The position numbers and the translations under genes are program-made. DNA of 64,000 bases. Source: an uncultured Bacteroidales bacterium (GTDB taxonomy: Bacteria; Bacteroidota; Bacteroidia; Bacteroidales; P3). Location: positions 1-64,000 of the forward strand of contig CALCUN010000027.1 in assembly GCA_937906975.1 (NCBI GenBank). The letters are read 5' to 3'. Within the stretch, counting starts at the first letter, position 1; every line of letters begins with the position of its first letter. Of the stretch, positions 31,236-39,050 are shown piece by piece. The notes below the pieces were generated by a model, which made no database searches, had not been told where the DNA came from, and was given only the letters and a program-made list of their open reading frames with translations.

Positions 31236-33662
31236 TTACTTTTCTAATTGTTCATTATCAAAGTAGCCATAGCCATATCCGTAGCCATAATATCCTTTAT
31301 CATATCTTGCTCCGTAGCCATACTTTTGCGCAACAGTTTTTATGTCGTTAAGTATAAAGTTTACTTTAACATCGTTTCTTTCTGATAGTTCTGCAAGTGA
31401 TATTCTAAACGCAGCTTTGTTTGTGTGTTCAGATCTTACTATGAATAAGTTTATATCACTTTCTTTTGCCAAGCATTGTGCATCTGCAATCAAACTTACT
31501 GGTGGTGTATCAAGGATTATATAATCGTAACGTTTTCTAAGTTCTTTTAATAATGCACGATTCTTGTCTGAATCTATCAACTCAGAAGGATTTGGTGGTA
31601 CTGGACCTGCAACTAACACATCAAAATTATCAAATTCTGTTGCTTGCAATACATCATCTAATTCATAACGTCCAACCATATATGAGGTTAATCCATGAGT
31701 AGCATTTAATCCGAATACTTTGTGTAGCGCTGGTTTTCTTAAATCGTATCCTATCAAAAGAGTCTTTTTACCTGAGATTGCAAATATAGAGGCCACATTA
31801 ACACTTATCAAACTCTTTCCTTCATTTGGCAAGGAAGAAGTAACAAGTATTACTTTTCCTTCATCGGATTCGTCATTTCCTAAAATGTATTTTATATTTG
31901 TTCTCAATGATCTAAATGTTTCTGCAATTTGACTTCTTGGTTTATCATAAACAATAAGTCTATTAGCTTCTGTACCAAAACTTGGAATAAATCCTACTAT
32001 TGGAGAATGAGAAAGTTTTTCTAAATCGTCTTTGCTATCAATAGTATTCTTTGTAAAGTATCTTAACAAAATATATCCTGCTGGTATTGCGAATCCTATT
32101 ACAAATGCAAAAAGCAAATTAACCATTGTTCTAGGATAAACTTTTATTGCAAAAATAGCTTTATCAATTACTTTATGGTCTGGAAGTGCTGCATTTTTCG
32201 CGATTTCAGCCTCTGCCCTCTTTGTGTATAGGAAGTTATAGATTTCGTCATTGAATTTGAACTGACGTTCTATATTAATCATATCTCTATGAGTGGCTGG
32301 CAACTGATCTATTTCCTTTTGAAGAACTTTTTCTTGTCTGTTAAGTTCGTTCTCATTTATTTGAGAAACTTGTTGTATGTTCTTCAAACTTTCTTTTATT
32401 TGATTTCTTATAGTTTCCATTCTTGCCAATAACTCTTTCATCTTTGGAGATTGTGGAGCCATTGTAGATGATAATCTTTGCTTCTCAATGATAAGGTCTG
32501 TTAAAGAAACGACTAATTTACTTAACAAAGGATCATCTACTCCCATTGTTGAAGGAGCTACAAGTCCATCATTTAAATCTGTTTGATTGATATAGTTAGT
32601 TAAATAATCGTAATAAGCTTTCTTGGTTGTTTCTTCTGCTCGTTTAGCTTCAAATTCATTTGCTTTTTCAAATAAATATTCCGCATCACTAGAAAGATTG
32701 AATGTGTTATTGTTTTTTTGGAAAGCTTCTTTACGTGCTTCCGCTATTGATAAAGAGTCAGAAATCGCGTTAATTTGTGAATTTACGAAATCTATTGTTG
32801 CTACATTTAAGTGGTTTTTGTCCTCAAATGTCATGTCAATATAAACTTCACATAATTTATTCACGAAATCTTTTGCCTTGTTACTATTTTGATGTTTAAA
32901 TTTAATGGAAATAATTGAAGATTCCTTGTTTAATAAATCTATCTGCGTTGAATTAAAAGCATTTGCTAAAGCATCCATATCATTAATTACGAATGCGTAT
33001 TTAATATTAGCCAAATTATCTTCCCAATTCGCAGGGTCTTTTAATAAAATTTTAAATTTCATTCCATCTTTTATGTACCACTGACCATATCTTATTACAG
33101 TACTTGTTGCAGATACATCTTTGTATTCAGGTAATATCTTATCTTGTATATAATCATAAACTGGTACATTTTTTTGCTCCTCATAAGAGATCAAACACTT
33201 GTTTTTATCTATTAATTCTACGTTAATAGGTATTCCTGTCGGCTGAGCATTATAAAAATCCAATACTATTTCAAACGGAGAGCCTTTGTATATGTCATAA
33301 AACTTAAAATTTCTCTTTTCAAAGTAATCAACATATAAATCAAGAGTCTTTATTGTTCTTTTTACCATTGAAACAGATTGAATTGTTCCTATTTCATTTT
33401 GGAAATTTATTTGATCTTGATTATAGAAATTTAATCCAAAATTGCCAGACAAATTAGACATCATATTACTATTGTTCTTTATCAGCAAAGTTGTTTTTGC
33501 TTCATAAAGAGGCGTAGAATATTTTGTAATAAATATACAAACAATTACTGCAATAGTTATTGCAATAGCAAACAAATGCCATTTGTCTAACATTTTATAC
33601 AATAATTCCATGAAATTAATGGAATTATTTTCTTCTTCTCTTATTTGTTTTTCCTCGTTCAT
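31236..33662 (-). CDS. polysaccharide co-polymerase/tyrosine autokinase (Wzc-like)
   Basis: 808 residues. An N-terminal Wzz domain with two membrane helices (about 32-50 and 515-535) flanks a periplasmic coiled-coil region. The C-terminal bacterial tyrosine kinase domain has Walker A SSLPNEGKSLISVNVA, Walker A' LLIGYDLRKPALH and Walker B YDYIILDTPP. The protein ends in a striking Tyr/Gly tail (RYDKGYYGYGYGYGYF) with eight tyrosines in about 16 residues, the likely autophosphorylation cluster. With the upstream Wza-like lipoprotein it should control chain length and export of capsule or exopolysaccharide. Confidence 0.92.
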   Translation of the reverse strand: MNEEKQIREEENNSINFMELLYKMLDKWHLFAIAITIAVIVCIFITKYSTPLYEAKTTLLIKNNSNMMSNLSGNFGLNFYNQDQINFQNEIGTIQSVSMVKRTIKTLDLYVDYFEKRNFKFYDIYKGSPFEIVLDFYNAQPTGIPINVELIDKNKCLISYEEQKNVPVYDYIQDKILPEYKDVSATSTVIRYGQWYIKDGMKFKILLKDPANWEDNLANIKYAFVINDMDALANAFNSTQIDLLNKESSIISIKFKHQNSNKAKDFVNKLCEVYIDMTFEDKNHLNVATIDFVNSQINAISDSLSIAEARKEAFQKNNNTFNLSSDAEYLFEKANEFEAKRAEETTKKAYYDYLTNYINQTDLNDGLVAPSTMGVDDPLLSKLVVSLTDLIIEKQRLSSTMAPQSPKMKELLARMETIRNQIKESLKNIQQVSQINENELNRQEKVLQKEIDQLPATHRDMINIERQFKFNDEIYNFLYTKRAEAEIAKNAALPDHKVIDKAIFAIKVYPRTMVNLLFAFVIGFAIPAGYILLRYFTKNTIDSKDDLEKLSHSPIVGFIPSFGTEANRLIVYDKPRSQIAETFRSLRTNIKYILGNDESDEGKVILVTSSLPNEGKSLISVNVASIFAISGKKTLLIGYDLRKPALHKVFGLNATHGLTSYMVGRYELDDVLQATEFDNFDVLVAGPVPPNPSELIDSDKNRALLKELRKRYDYIILDTPPVSLIADAQCLAKESDINLFIVRSEHTNKAAFRISLAELSERNDVKVNFILNDIKTVAQKYGYGARYDKGYYGYGYGYGYFDNEQLEK

Positions 33663-33679
33663 AATTATTTCTACTTTAT

Positions 33680-34480
33680 TTATTTGCTATTTAATGAAAG
33701 TATCCAAGAGAATATGGATATTACAGATGTCAATACTACTAACGAATTAGAAATTGTTGTCAGTGGAATATTCAATGTTGATAATGTTTTTGTATTTTTG
33801 TTTGGTTCAACATATACAACATCTCCCGGTTGAAGATACATATTCTTATCTTGCAACACTTTTACATCTCTTAAATCTACTGTATAAACTATGTCCTCTG
33901 ATTTTGTTTTTCTAATGATTTTAACTTTTGCTCTGTTACCATAATAAGTTAAATCGCCAGCAGCCGCTAAAACTTGAAACAAATCTACACAAGGTTGGTA
34001 AAAAGTGTATGTGCCTGGACGATTTACTTCTCCGAGAATAGAGATTTTGTAATTTAACATTTTACAACTTACAACTGCTCCATGTATATACTGATTTACT
34101 TTTTCTTGAATCGTGCTTTGTGCTTGTTCAACAGTTAAACCTTCTAATTTAACTTTTCCAACAACTGGCAAATTAATTTCTCCATTTTTGTCAATAACAT
34201 AAGCATTTAAGTATATACTATTTTCAGTAGTAGAATATCTCGTGTCTTTTGAAGCAAACATTCTCGCTGTTTCATCGTCCATAGCTGTAATATCTATGTA
34301 CAACATATCTTCTTTTGCCAAATAGTAATTAGGAGAAAAATTAGCATTTCCCTCTTCATAAGTATATTTGTAATCTTCTTGATTTTCCGTTTGGAAATAA
34401 ATTAAATTCTTTTGTGAAGTACATGATGCTAATGTAATAACAACTATACTCAATAACAAAATACATCTACTCATTTTCAT
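33680..34480 (-). CDS. polysaccharide export lipoprotein (Wza-like)
   Basis: 266 residues from ATG 34480; an earlier in-frame start at 34534 would overlap miaB and is not needed because MKMSRCILLLSIVVITLASC is a complete lipoprotein signal. A Poly_export domain (AKEDMLYIDITAMDDE, INLPVVGKVKLEGLTVEQAQ) and an SLBB-like domain (ISILGEVNRPGTYTF) follow, then a C-terminal membrane helix. Forms the outer-membrane export channel. Placed between miaB (17 bp) and wzc (17 bp), away from any sugar-nucleotide or glycosyltransferase cluster. Confidence 0.9.
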   Translation of the reverse strand: MKMSRCILLLSIVVITLASCTSQKNLIYFQTENQEDYKYTYEEGNANFSPNYYLAKEDMLYIDITAMDDETARMFASKDTRYSTTENSIYLNAYVIDKNGEINLPVVGKVKLEGLTVEQAQSTIQEKVNQYIHGAVVSCKMLNYKISILGEVNRPGTYTFYQPCVDLFQVLAAAGDLTYYGNRAKVKIIRKTKSEDIVYTVDLRDVKVLQDKNMYLQPGDVVYVEPNKNTKTLSTLNIPLTTISNSLVVLTSVISIFSWILSLNSK

Positions 34481-34497
34481 AATACAATATTTATTTA

Positions 34498-35823
34498 TTA
34501 AACAATTTCTCCAAACAAAGTAGCCGAAGTACAAGAATTAACTTTTACTTGTACATATTCGCCAATTTTAAAATCTTTTCTATCAAATATTATAACTTTA
34601 TTTTGAGAGTTTCTCCCAAACAATTGTTCTTTACTTCTTTTACTTTCTCCCTCTATTAATACTTCAAATACTTTACCAACATCTCGTTGATTACTTTCAA
34701 GAGATAATTGTCTTTGAAGATCTATTATTTCTTCTAATCTTCTTGTTTTTTCTTCGTAAGCAATATCATCTGCATATTTCTTTGCAGCCAATGTATTTGA
34801 ACGTTGAGAGTAATTAAACATAAAAGCCGAATCATAACCTACCCAACGCATCATATCTAATGTGTCTTTATGATCGTCAATAGTTTCTGTACAAAAGCCT
34901 GCTATAATATCCGTTGAAATACCACAATCCTTTATTGTCTCTTTTATTGCTGTAATCTTATTCTTATAATCCTCTCTTGTATATTTTCTATTCATCAATT
35001 TTAGCATTCTTGTGCTACCTGATTGCAATGGAAGATGAATGAACTTACATATGTTATCATATTTCGCTATCGTATCTAATAATTCTTGAGAGATATCTTT
35101 AGGATGCGAAGTGGAAAACCTTATTCTCAACAAAGGACTTATTTGAGCAACTAATGCCATTAATTTTGCAAAGTTTATTTCATCTTCCTCTCCTTTTTTC
35201 CAAATATAAGAATTTACATTTTGACCTAAAAGAGTTACTTCTCTATACCCTTTATTAAATAAATCCTGTGCTTCCGCAATAATCGTTTGAGGATCTCTGC
35301 TTCGTTCTCTTCCTCTTGTGTAAGGCACTACGCAATAAGAACAAAAATTCTCACATCCTCTCATTATAGAGATAAAAGCGCTTACTCCATTAGTCTCTAT
35401 CTTTACTGGCGAAATGTCTGCATAAGTTTCCTCTTCAGAAAGTATAGCAGAAACATACGCTTTATTATTCTTTTCAACCTCTTCCAATAAGTGAGGAATA
35501 TCTCTGTAAGAATCTGGACCAACAACTATATCTACCTTACATTCTTCTATCAAACTATTTTGCAAACGTTCAGCCATACAACCTAGAACGCCTATTCTAA
35601 GCCAACTTTTCTTTTTTCTGAGAGAGTCAAATTCCACCAATCGTTTCTTTACTCTTTGCTCAGCATTTTCTCTAATAGAACACGTATTTACTAATATTAA
35701 ATCTGCCTCTGCAATATCATAAGTAATTTCATAATTACTATTATTCTTTAAAATAGAAGCGACGACCTCACTATCAGCTTGGTTCATTTGACAACCATAT
35801 GTTTCTACATATACTCTCTTCAT
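34498..35823 (-). CDS. miaB: tRNA-2-methylthio-N6-dimethylallyladenosine synthase
   Basis: 441 residues. Adds the methylthio group to i6A37 of tRNAs reading UNN codons. The N-terminal UPF0004 domain supplies three cysteines for the auxiliary cluster (ETYGCQMNQADS, LVNTCSIRE, GVLGCMAER). The radical SAM motif is CENFCSYCVVPYTRGRERSR, and a TRAM domain ends the protein. The ATG overlaps the sirtuin stop as ATGA. Confidence 0.95.
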   Translation of the reverse strand: MKRVYVETYGCQMNQADSEVVASILKNNSNYEITYDIAEADLILVNTCSIRENAEQRVKKRLVEFDSLRKKKSWLRIGVLGCMAERLQNSLIEECKVDIVVGPDSYRDIPHLLEEVEKNNKAYVSAILSEEETYADISPVKIETNGVSAFISIMRGCENFCSYCVVPYTRGRERSRDPQTIIAEAQDLFNKGYREVTLLGQNVNSYIWKKGEEDEINFAKLMALVAQISPLLRIRFSTSHPKDISQELLDTIAKYDNICKFIHLPLQSGSTRMLKLMNRKYTREDYKNKITAIKETIKDCGISTDIIAGFCTETIDDHKDTLDMMRWVGYDSAFMFNYSQRSNTLAAKKYADDIAYEEKTRRLEEIIDLQRQLSLESNQRDVGKVFEVLIEGESKRSKEQLFGRNSQNKVIIFDRKDFKIGEYVQVKVNSCTSATLFGEIV

Positions 35824-36509
35824 AAATATTTGTCTAATATATCTTCTACAACTTGTTTTACTCCAATACCTGCCTTTTGTTTCACAAAAACAAAATTCTT
35901 ATCTGCTATGTTTACACTTTGTGGATCAACAAGATATTTTTTACAATCCTTTTTTGTATAATGTAAAAGCCCTGCCGCAGGATACACATTAAGGCTTGTA
36001 CCTATTATTATCATTATATCCGCCTTCTCACATAGTTTTATCGCGGGCTCTATGTTTGGAACAGCCTCTCCAAACCAAACTATATATGGCCTTAATGGTT
36101 TTCCATAATTATCTTTCATCTCTTCCGTCAATTTCCAACCATCAAGCCATCTTATATCATTAGCATCTATTTCACTACACACCTTTTTCAATTCGCCATG
36201 CAAGTGTAAGACGTTTTTACTTCCCGCTCTTTCGTGCAAATCATCTACATTTTGAGTGATAATATGCAAGTTAAAATTTTCTTCTAAACGCAACAACTGC
36301 TTATGTCCTTCATTTGGCTCTACATTATACAACTCTTTTCTTCTTGCATTGTAGAACGCTCTAACTAAATCAGGATTTCTCTTCCACGCATCAAAGGTTG
36401 CTACATCTTCAACCCTGTGATTTTCCCACAAACCATCACTATCTCTGAAAGTTTTTATACCACTCTCTTGACTTATTCCTGCCCCAGTTAATACAACTAT
36501 TGTTTTCAT
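35820..36509 (-). CDS. cobB: sirtuin NAD-dependent protein deacylase, no zinc cysteines
   Basis: 229 residues. NAD-binding and catalytic motifs are intact: TGAGISQESGIKTFRD, TQNVDDLHERAG, HLHGEL. The four zinc-ligand cysteines normally found in the small domain after HLHGEL are absent (only isolated Cys remain). FYNARR gives the Y-x-x-R pair that binds succinyl or malonyl groups in SIRT5/CobB-type enzymes, so desuccinylation is likely. Overlaps miaB by 4 bp and follows the DUF2520 gene by 3 bp. Confidence 0.88.
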   Translation of the reverse strand: MKTIVVLTGAGISQESGIKTFRDSDGLWENHRVEDVATFDAWKRNPDLVRAFYNARRKELYNVEPNEGHKQLLRLEENFNLHIITQNVDDLHERAGSKNVLHLHGELKKVCSEIDANDIRWLDGWKLTEEMKDNYGKPLRPYIVWFGEAVPNIEPAIKLCEKADIMIIIGTSLNVYPAAGLLHYTKKDCKKYLVDPQSVNIADKNFVFVKQKAGIGVKQVVEDILDKYL

Positions 36510-36512
36510 AAT

Positions 36513-37235
36513 TTATTCCTTGTGATAATCCATAATACTATTAGTTACCGCCAAATAAACCTCCATTTCCTTTGACGATAATCGTTCAAGATGTTGATTA
36601 ATTATGTTTATATCCATTCTGACAGCAGGACCTGTCTGCAAAGAAAAAATATTATCAGTAGTTTTTATGTTTTCAACAGTCCTATCTATAATGGGAAATA
36701 ACATTGAGAACGGAATATTATTCTTATCTAAAATATCCTTAGATACACCTAAAAGATGATTTGTAAAATTGTTTGCAAATACAGCCGCTATATGAAGACT
36801 CTGTCTTTGCTCATCTGAAACAAAACATGTTAAAGGAGAAAGAGAAATAGCAAAACTTTCTAAACAATTATAATAAGTCTCATTATTAACATAAAAGCAT
36901 AAAGGAACCTTTGAAAAATCTATATCTTTATTTTTGTTCAAAGACTGCAAAGGATACAAACACCCATAATTATCAGATTTTTGAGATAAAATATCAGTTT
37001 TTGTAAATCCAGAAGTGTGTAATAATAACCCATCAATTTTTGGTAACTTATCCACAACCTCTTTTATAGCATCATCCTTTACAGCAATTATGACAACATC
37101 ACTTTCCACCTCTTCCGCAACAAATTCCTTACGAGATGTAATTTTTTTTACGAAATACCCCTTCTCTTTCATTACTTTATGGTAATGAAAAGCGACATTG
37201 CCATTTCCTATTATGCTAACAGTTTTTATTTCCAC
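36513..37235 (-). CDS. Rossmann-fold DUF2520 protein
   Basis: 240 residues with an N-terminal NADP-binding site (SIIGNGNVAFHYHKVM) and the C-terminal helical domain of the DUF2520 family (HIAAVFANNFTNHLLGVS), related to pyrroline-5-carboxylate reductase-like dehydrogenases. Substrate unknown. Starts with GTG, sharing 1 bp with the gltX stop codon, which suggests translational coupling. Confidence 0.82.
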   Translation of the reverse strand: MEIKTVSIIGNGNVAFHYHKVMKEKGYFVKKITSRKEFVAEEVESDVVIIAVKDDAIKEVVDKLPKIDGLLLHTSGFTKTDILSQKSDNYGCLYPLQSLNKNKDIDFSKVPLCFYVNNETYYNCLESFAISLSPLTCFVSDEQRQSLHIAAVFANNFTNHLLGVSKDILDKNNIPFSMLFPIIDRTVENIKTTDNIFSLQTGPAVRMDINIINQHLERLSSKEMEVYLAVTNSIMDYHKE

Positions 37236-38770
37236 TATAAGCTTATTTTTTCTGCTGCTATTCTTATTCTTGAAATAATCTCTTCTTTACCTAATATCTT
37301 CATTATATCTACCATATTCACACCCTTCGTATCACCAACAACTGCCAAACGAATTGAGTTCATAATTTGTCCCATGTTCAATTCGTTTTCTGAAATATAT
37401 TTCATCAAAAACTCTTCTGCATTATCAGCCCAAGATGAATTATCATCTATTTCGCTCATTTTATCTGCTATAACACACATTCTTTCGCTTGTTCCCTCTT
37501 TCCAACGCTTTTTTAAAGCCTTTTCAGCATAAGATTCAGGAGCAACAAAGAAGTAATCGCTATTATCCCAAAAGTCTTTCACAAAATTACATCTTTCCTT
37601 TACCAATCTAACTATGGAAATAACTTTTTCTTTTGAAGCACTTACACCTCTGTTTTCTAAATCTTTTAGGAAGCCTTCTGCTAATTTTTCATCATCAACC
37701 TTTTGAAGATATTGATGATTGAACCATTTAGCCTTTTCTAAATCAAACTTAGCTCCATGTTTTGATATTCTATCAATAGAGAATGTATCAATTAATTCTT
37801 GCAAAGTAAACAATTCTTGTTCAGTTCCAGAATTCCAACCTAACAATGCCAACATATTTATAACAGCCTCTGGCAAATATCCACTTTCTCTATATCCTGA
37901 TGAAATTTCTTTTGACTTCGGATCACACCATTGCAATGGAAATACAGGGAATCCTAATCTATCACCATCTCTTTTTGACAATTTACCATTTCCATCTGGT
38001 TTTAAAAGCAATGGAAGGTGTGCAAATTGAGGCATAGTACCTTCCCAACCAAATGCTTTATACAACATAACATGCAAAGGACAAGATGGCAACCATTCTT
38101 CACCCCTTATAACATGAGAAATACACATCAAGTGGTCATCAACTATATTTGCCAAGTGATATGTAGGCATTCCATCTGATTTATACAACACTTTATCATC
38201 TAATAAAGACGAGTTCATCTTTACATGCCCTCTAATCAAATCATCAAGATGTATATCCTCATTCTCTGGGAACTTAAATCTTATAACATAAGCAACGCCT
38301 GATTCCAGCAAACGCTCAACCTCTTGCTTCTCAAGAGACAAAGAATTTCTTAAACCTTGTCTTGTATTACAATCATATTGGAAATTCTTTTTCTCGCTTT
38401 CATATTGTTTTCTTAAAGCATCTAATTCTTCTGCTGTATCAAAAGCATAATATGCCCAACCTTTATCCACAAGTTCCAAAGCATATTTTTTGTACAAATC
38501 TTTTCTATCAGATTGCTTATAAGGACCATATTCTCCTCCTATTCCTACACCTTCGTCAAATTCTAAGCCTAACCACTTAAATGACTCTACGATATAATCC
38601 TCTGCTCCTTCAACAAATCTTGTTTGATCAGTGTCTTCTATTCTTAAAATAAAATCACCATCGTTTTGTTTTGCGAATAAATAATTATACAAAGCCGTTC
38701 TCACTCCACCTATATGTAGTGGACCTGTTGGAGACGGTGCAAATCTAACTCTTACTTTCCTACCCATCAT
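37235..38770 (-). CDS. gltX: glutamyl-tRNA synthetase
   Basis: 511 residues, class I synthetase. HIGH-type motif [18 protein letters not shown] at the start, KMSKS-type motif as GKLSKRDGD, and the C-terminal anticodon-binding helices. Two in-frame Met codons open the gene; either can start it (38770 or 38767). First gene of the run gltX-DUF2520-sirtuin-miaB-wza-wzc-radical SAM. TATTTTTG at 38793-38800 is the likely -7 box. Confidence 0.96.
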   Translation of the reverse strand: MMGRKVRVRFAPSPTGPLHIGGVRTALYNYLFAKQNDGDFILRIEDTDQTRFVEGAEDYIVESFKWLGLEFDEGVGIGGEYGPYKQSDRKDLYKKYALELVDKGWAYYAFDTAEELDALRKQYESEKKNFQYDCNTRQGLRNSLSLEKQEVERLLESGVAYVIRFKFPENEDIHLDDLIRGHVKMNSSLLDDKVLYKSDGMPTYHLANIVDDHLMCISHVIRGEEWLPSCPLHVMLYKAFGWEGTMPQFAHLPLLLKPDGNGKLSKRDGDRLGFPVFPLQWCDPKSKEISSGYRESGYLPEAVINMLALLGWNSGTEQELFTLQELIDTFSIDRISKHGAKFDLEKAKWFNHQYLQKVDDEKLAEGFLKDLENRGVSASKEKVISIVRLVKERCNFVKDFWDNSDYFFVAPESYAEKALKKRWKEGTSERMCVIADKMSEIDDNSSWADNAEEFLMKYISENELNMGQIMNSIRLAVVGDTKGVNMVDIMKILGKEEIISRIRIAAEKISL

Positions 38771-38792
38771 TTACTTATATTTCATAAAACTG

Positions 38793-38800
38793 CAAAAATA
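38793..38800 (-). promoter_or_regulatory. -7 box (TATTTTTG) for the gltX operon
   Basis: TAnnTTTG match 22 nt before the ATG; no clear -33. Confidence 0.4.
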
Positions 38801-38814
38801 CAAAAAAAAACGTT

Positions 38815-39048
38815 TTAATCTAATTTTTTTCTTTTAATTTTAAGCATTACACACAGTGAAGAGATTGCAATAAGAAATAAAGTAGCAGTACCAATTGGAG
38901 GCTGATTAGCATTAGGCTCAAATTGTTTAGTTTTATTATTAAAAGCAGACGTATTATTTCCATGTTGCGTAGGAGGAGTAGGAGGAGCAAAAGCAACAAT
39001 AAAACTACTCAAAAAGAAGATTAATATTATCAATAAAAACTTTCTCAT
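38815..39048 (-). CDS. small protein with signal peptide and C-terminal membrane anchor
   Basis: 77 residues: signal peptide (about 1-20), a Pro/Asn/Gln-rich middle (APPTPPTQHG), then PPIGTATLFLIAISSLCVML and a basic end KIKRKKLD. This is the layout of tiny C-terminally anchored proteins (P-P-x-G, hydrophobic helix, K/R tail) seen beside type IX cargo genes in Bacteroidota. It follows the 993-residue surface protein gene by 2 bp, so the two are very likely made together. Confidence 0.6.
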   Translation of the reverse strand: MRKFLLIILIFFLSSFIVAFAPPTPPTQHGNNTSAFNNKTKQFEPNANQPPIGTATLFLIAISSLCVMLKIKRKKLD

Positions 39049-39050
39049 AC

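Noticed and set aside
34481-34534. Upstream start for the Wza-like gene
   Set aside because: Would overlap miaB and add residues before a complete lipoprotein signal.
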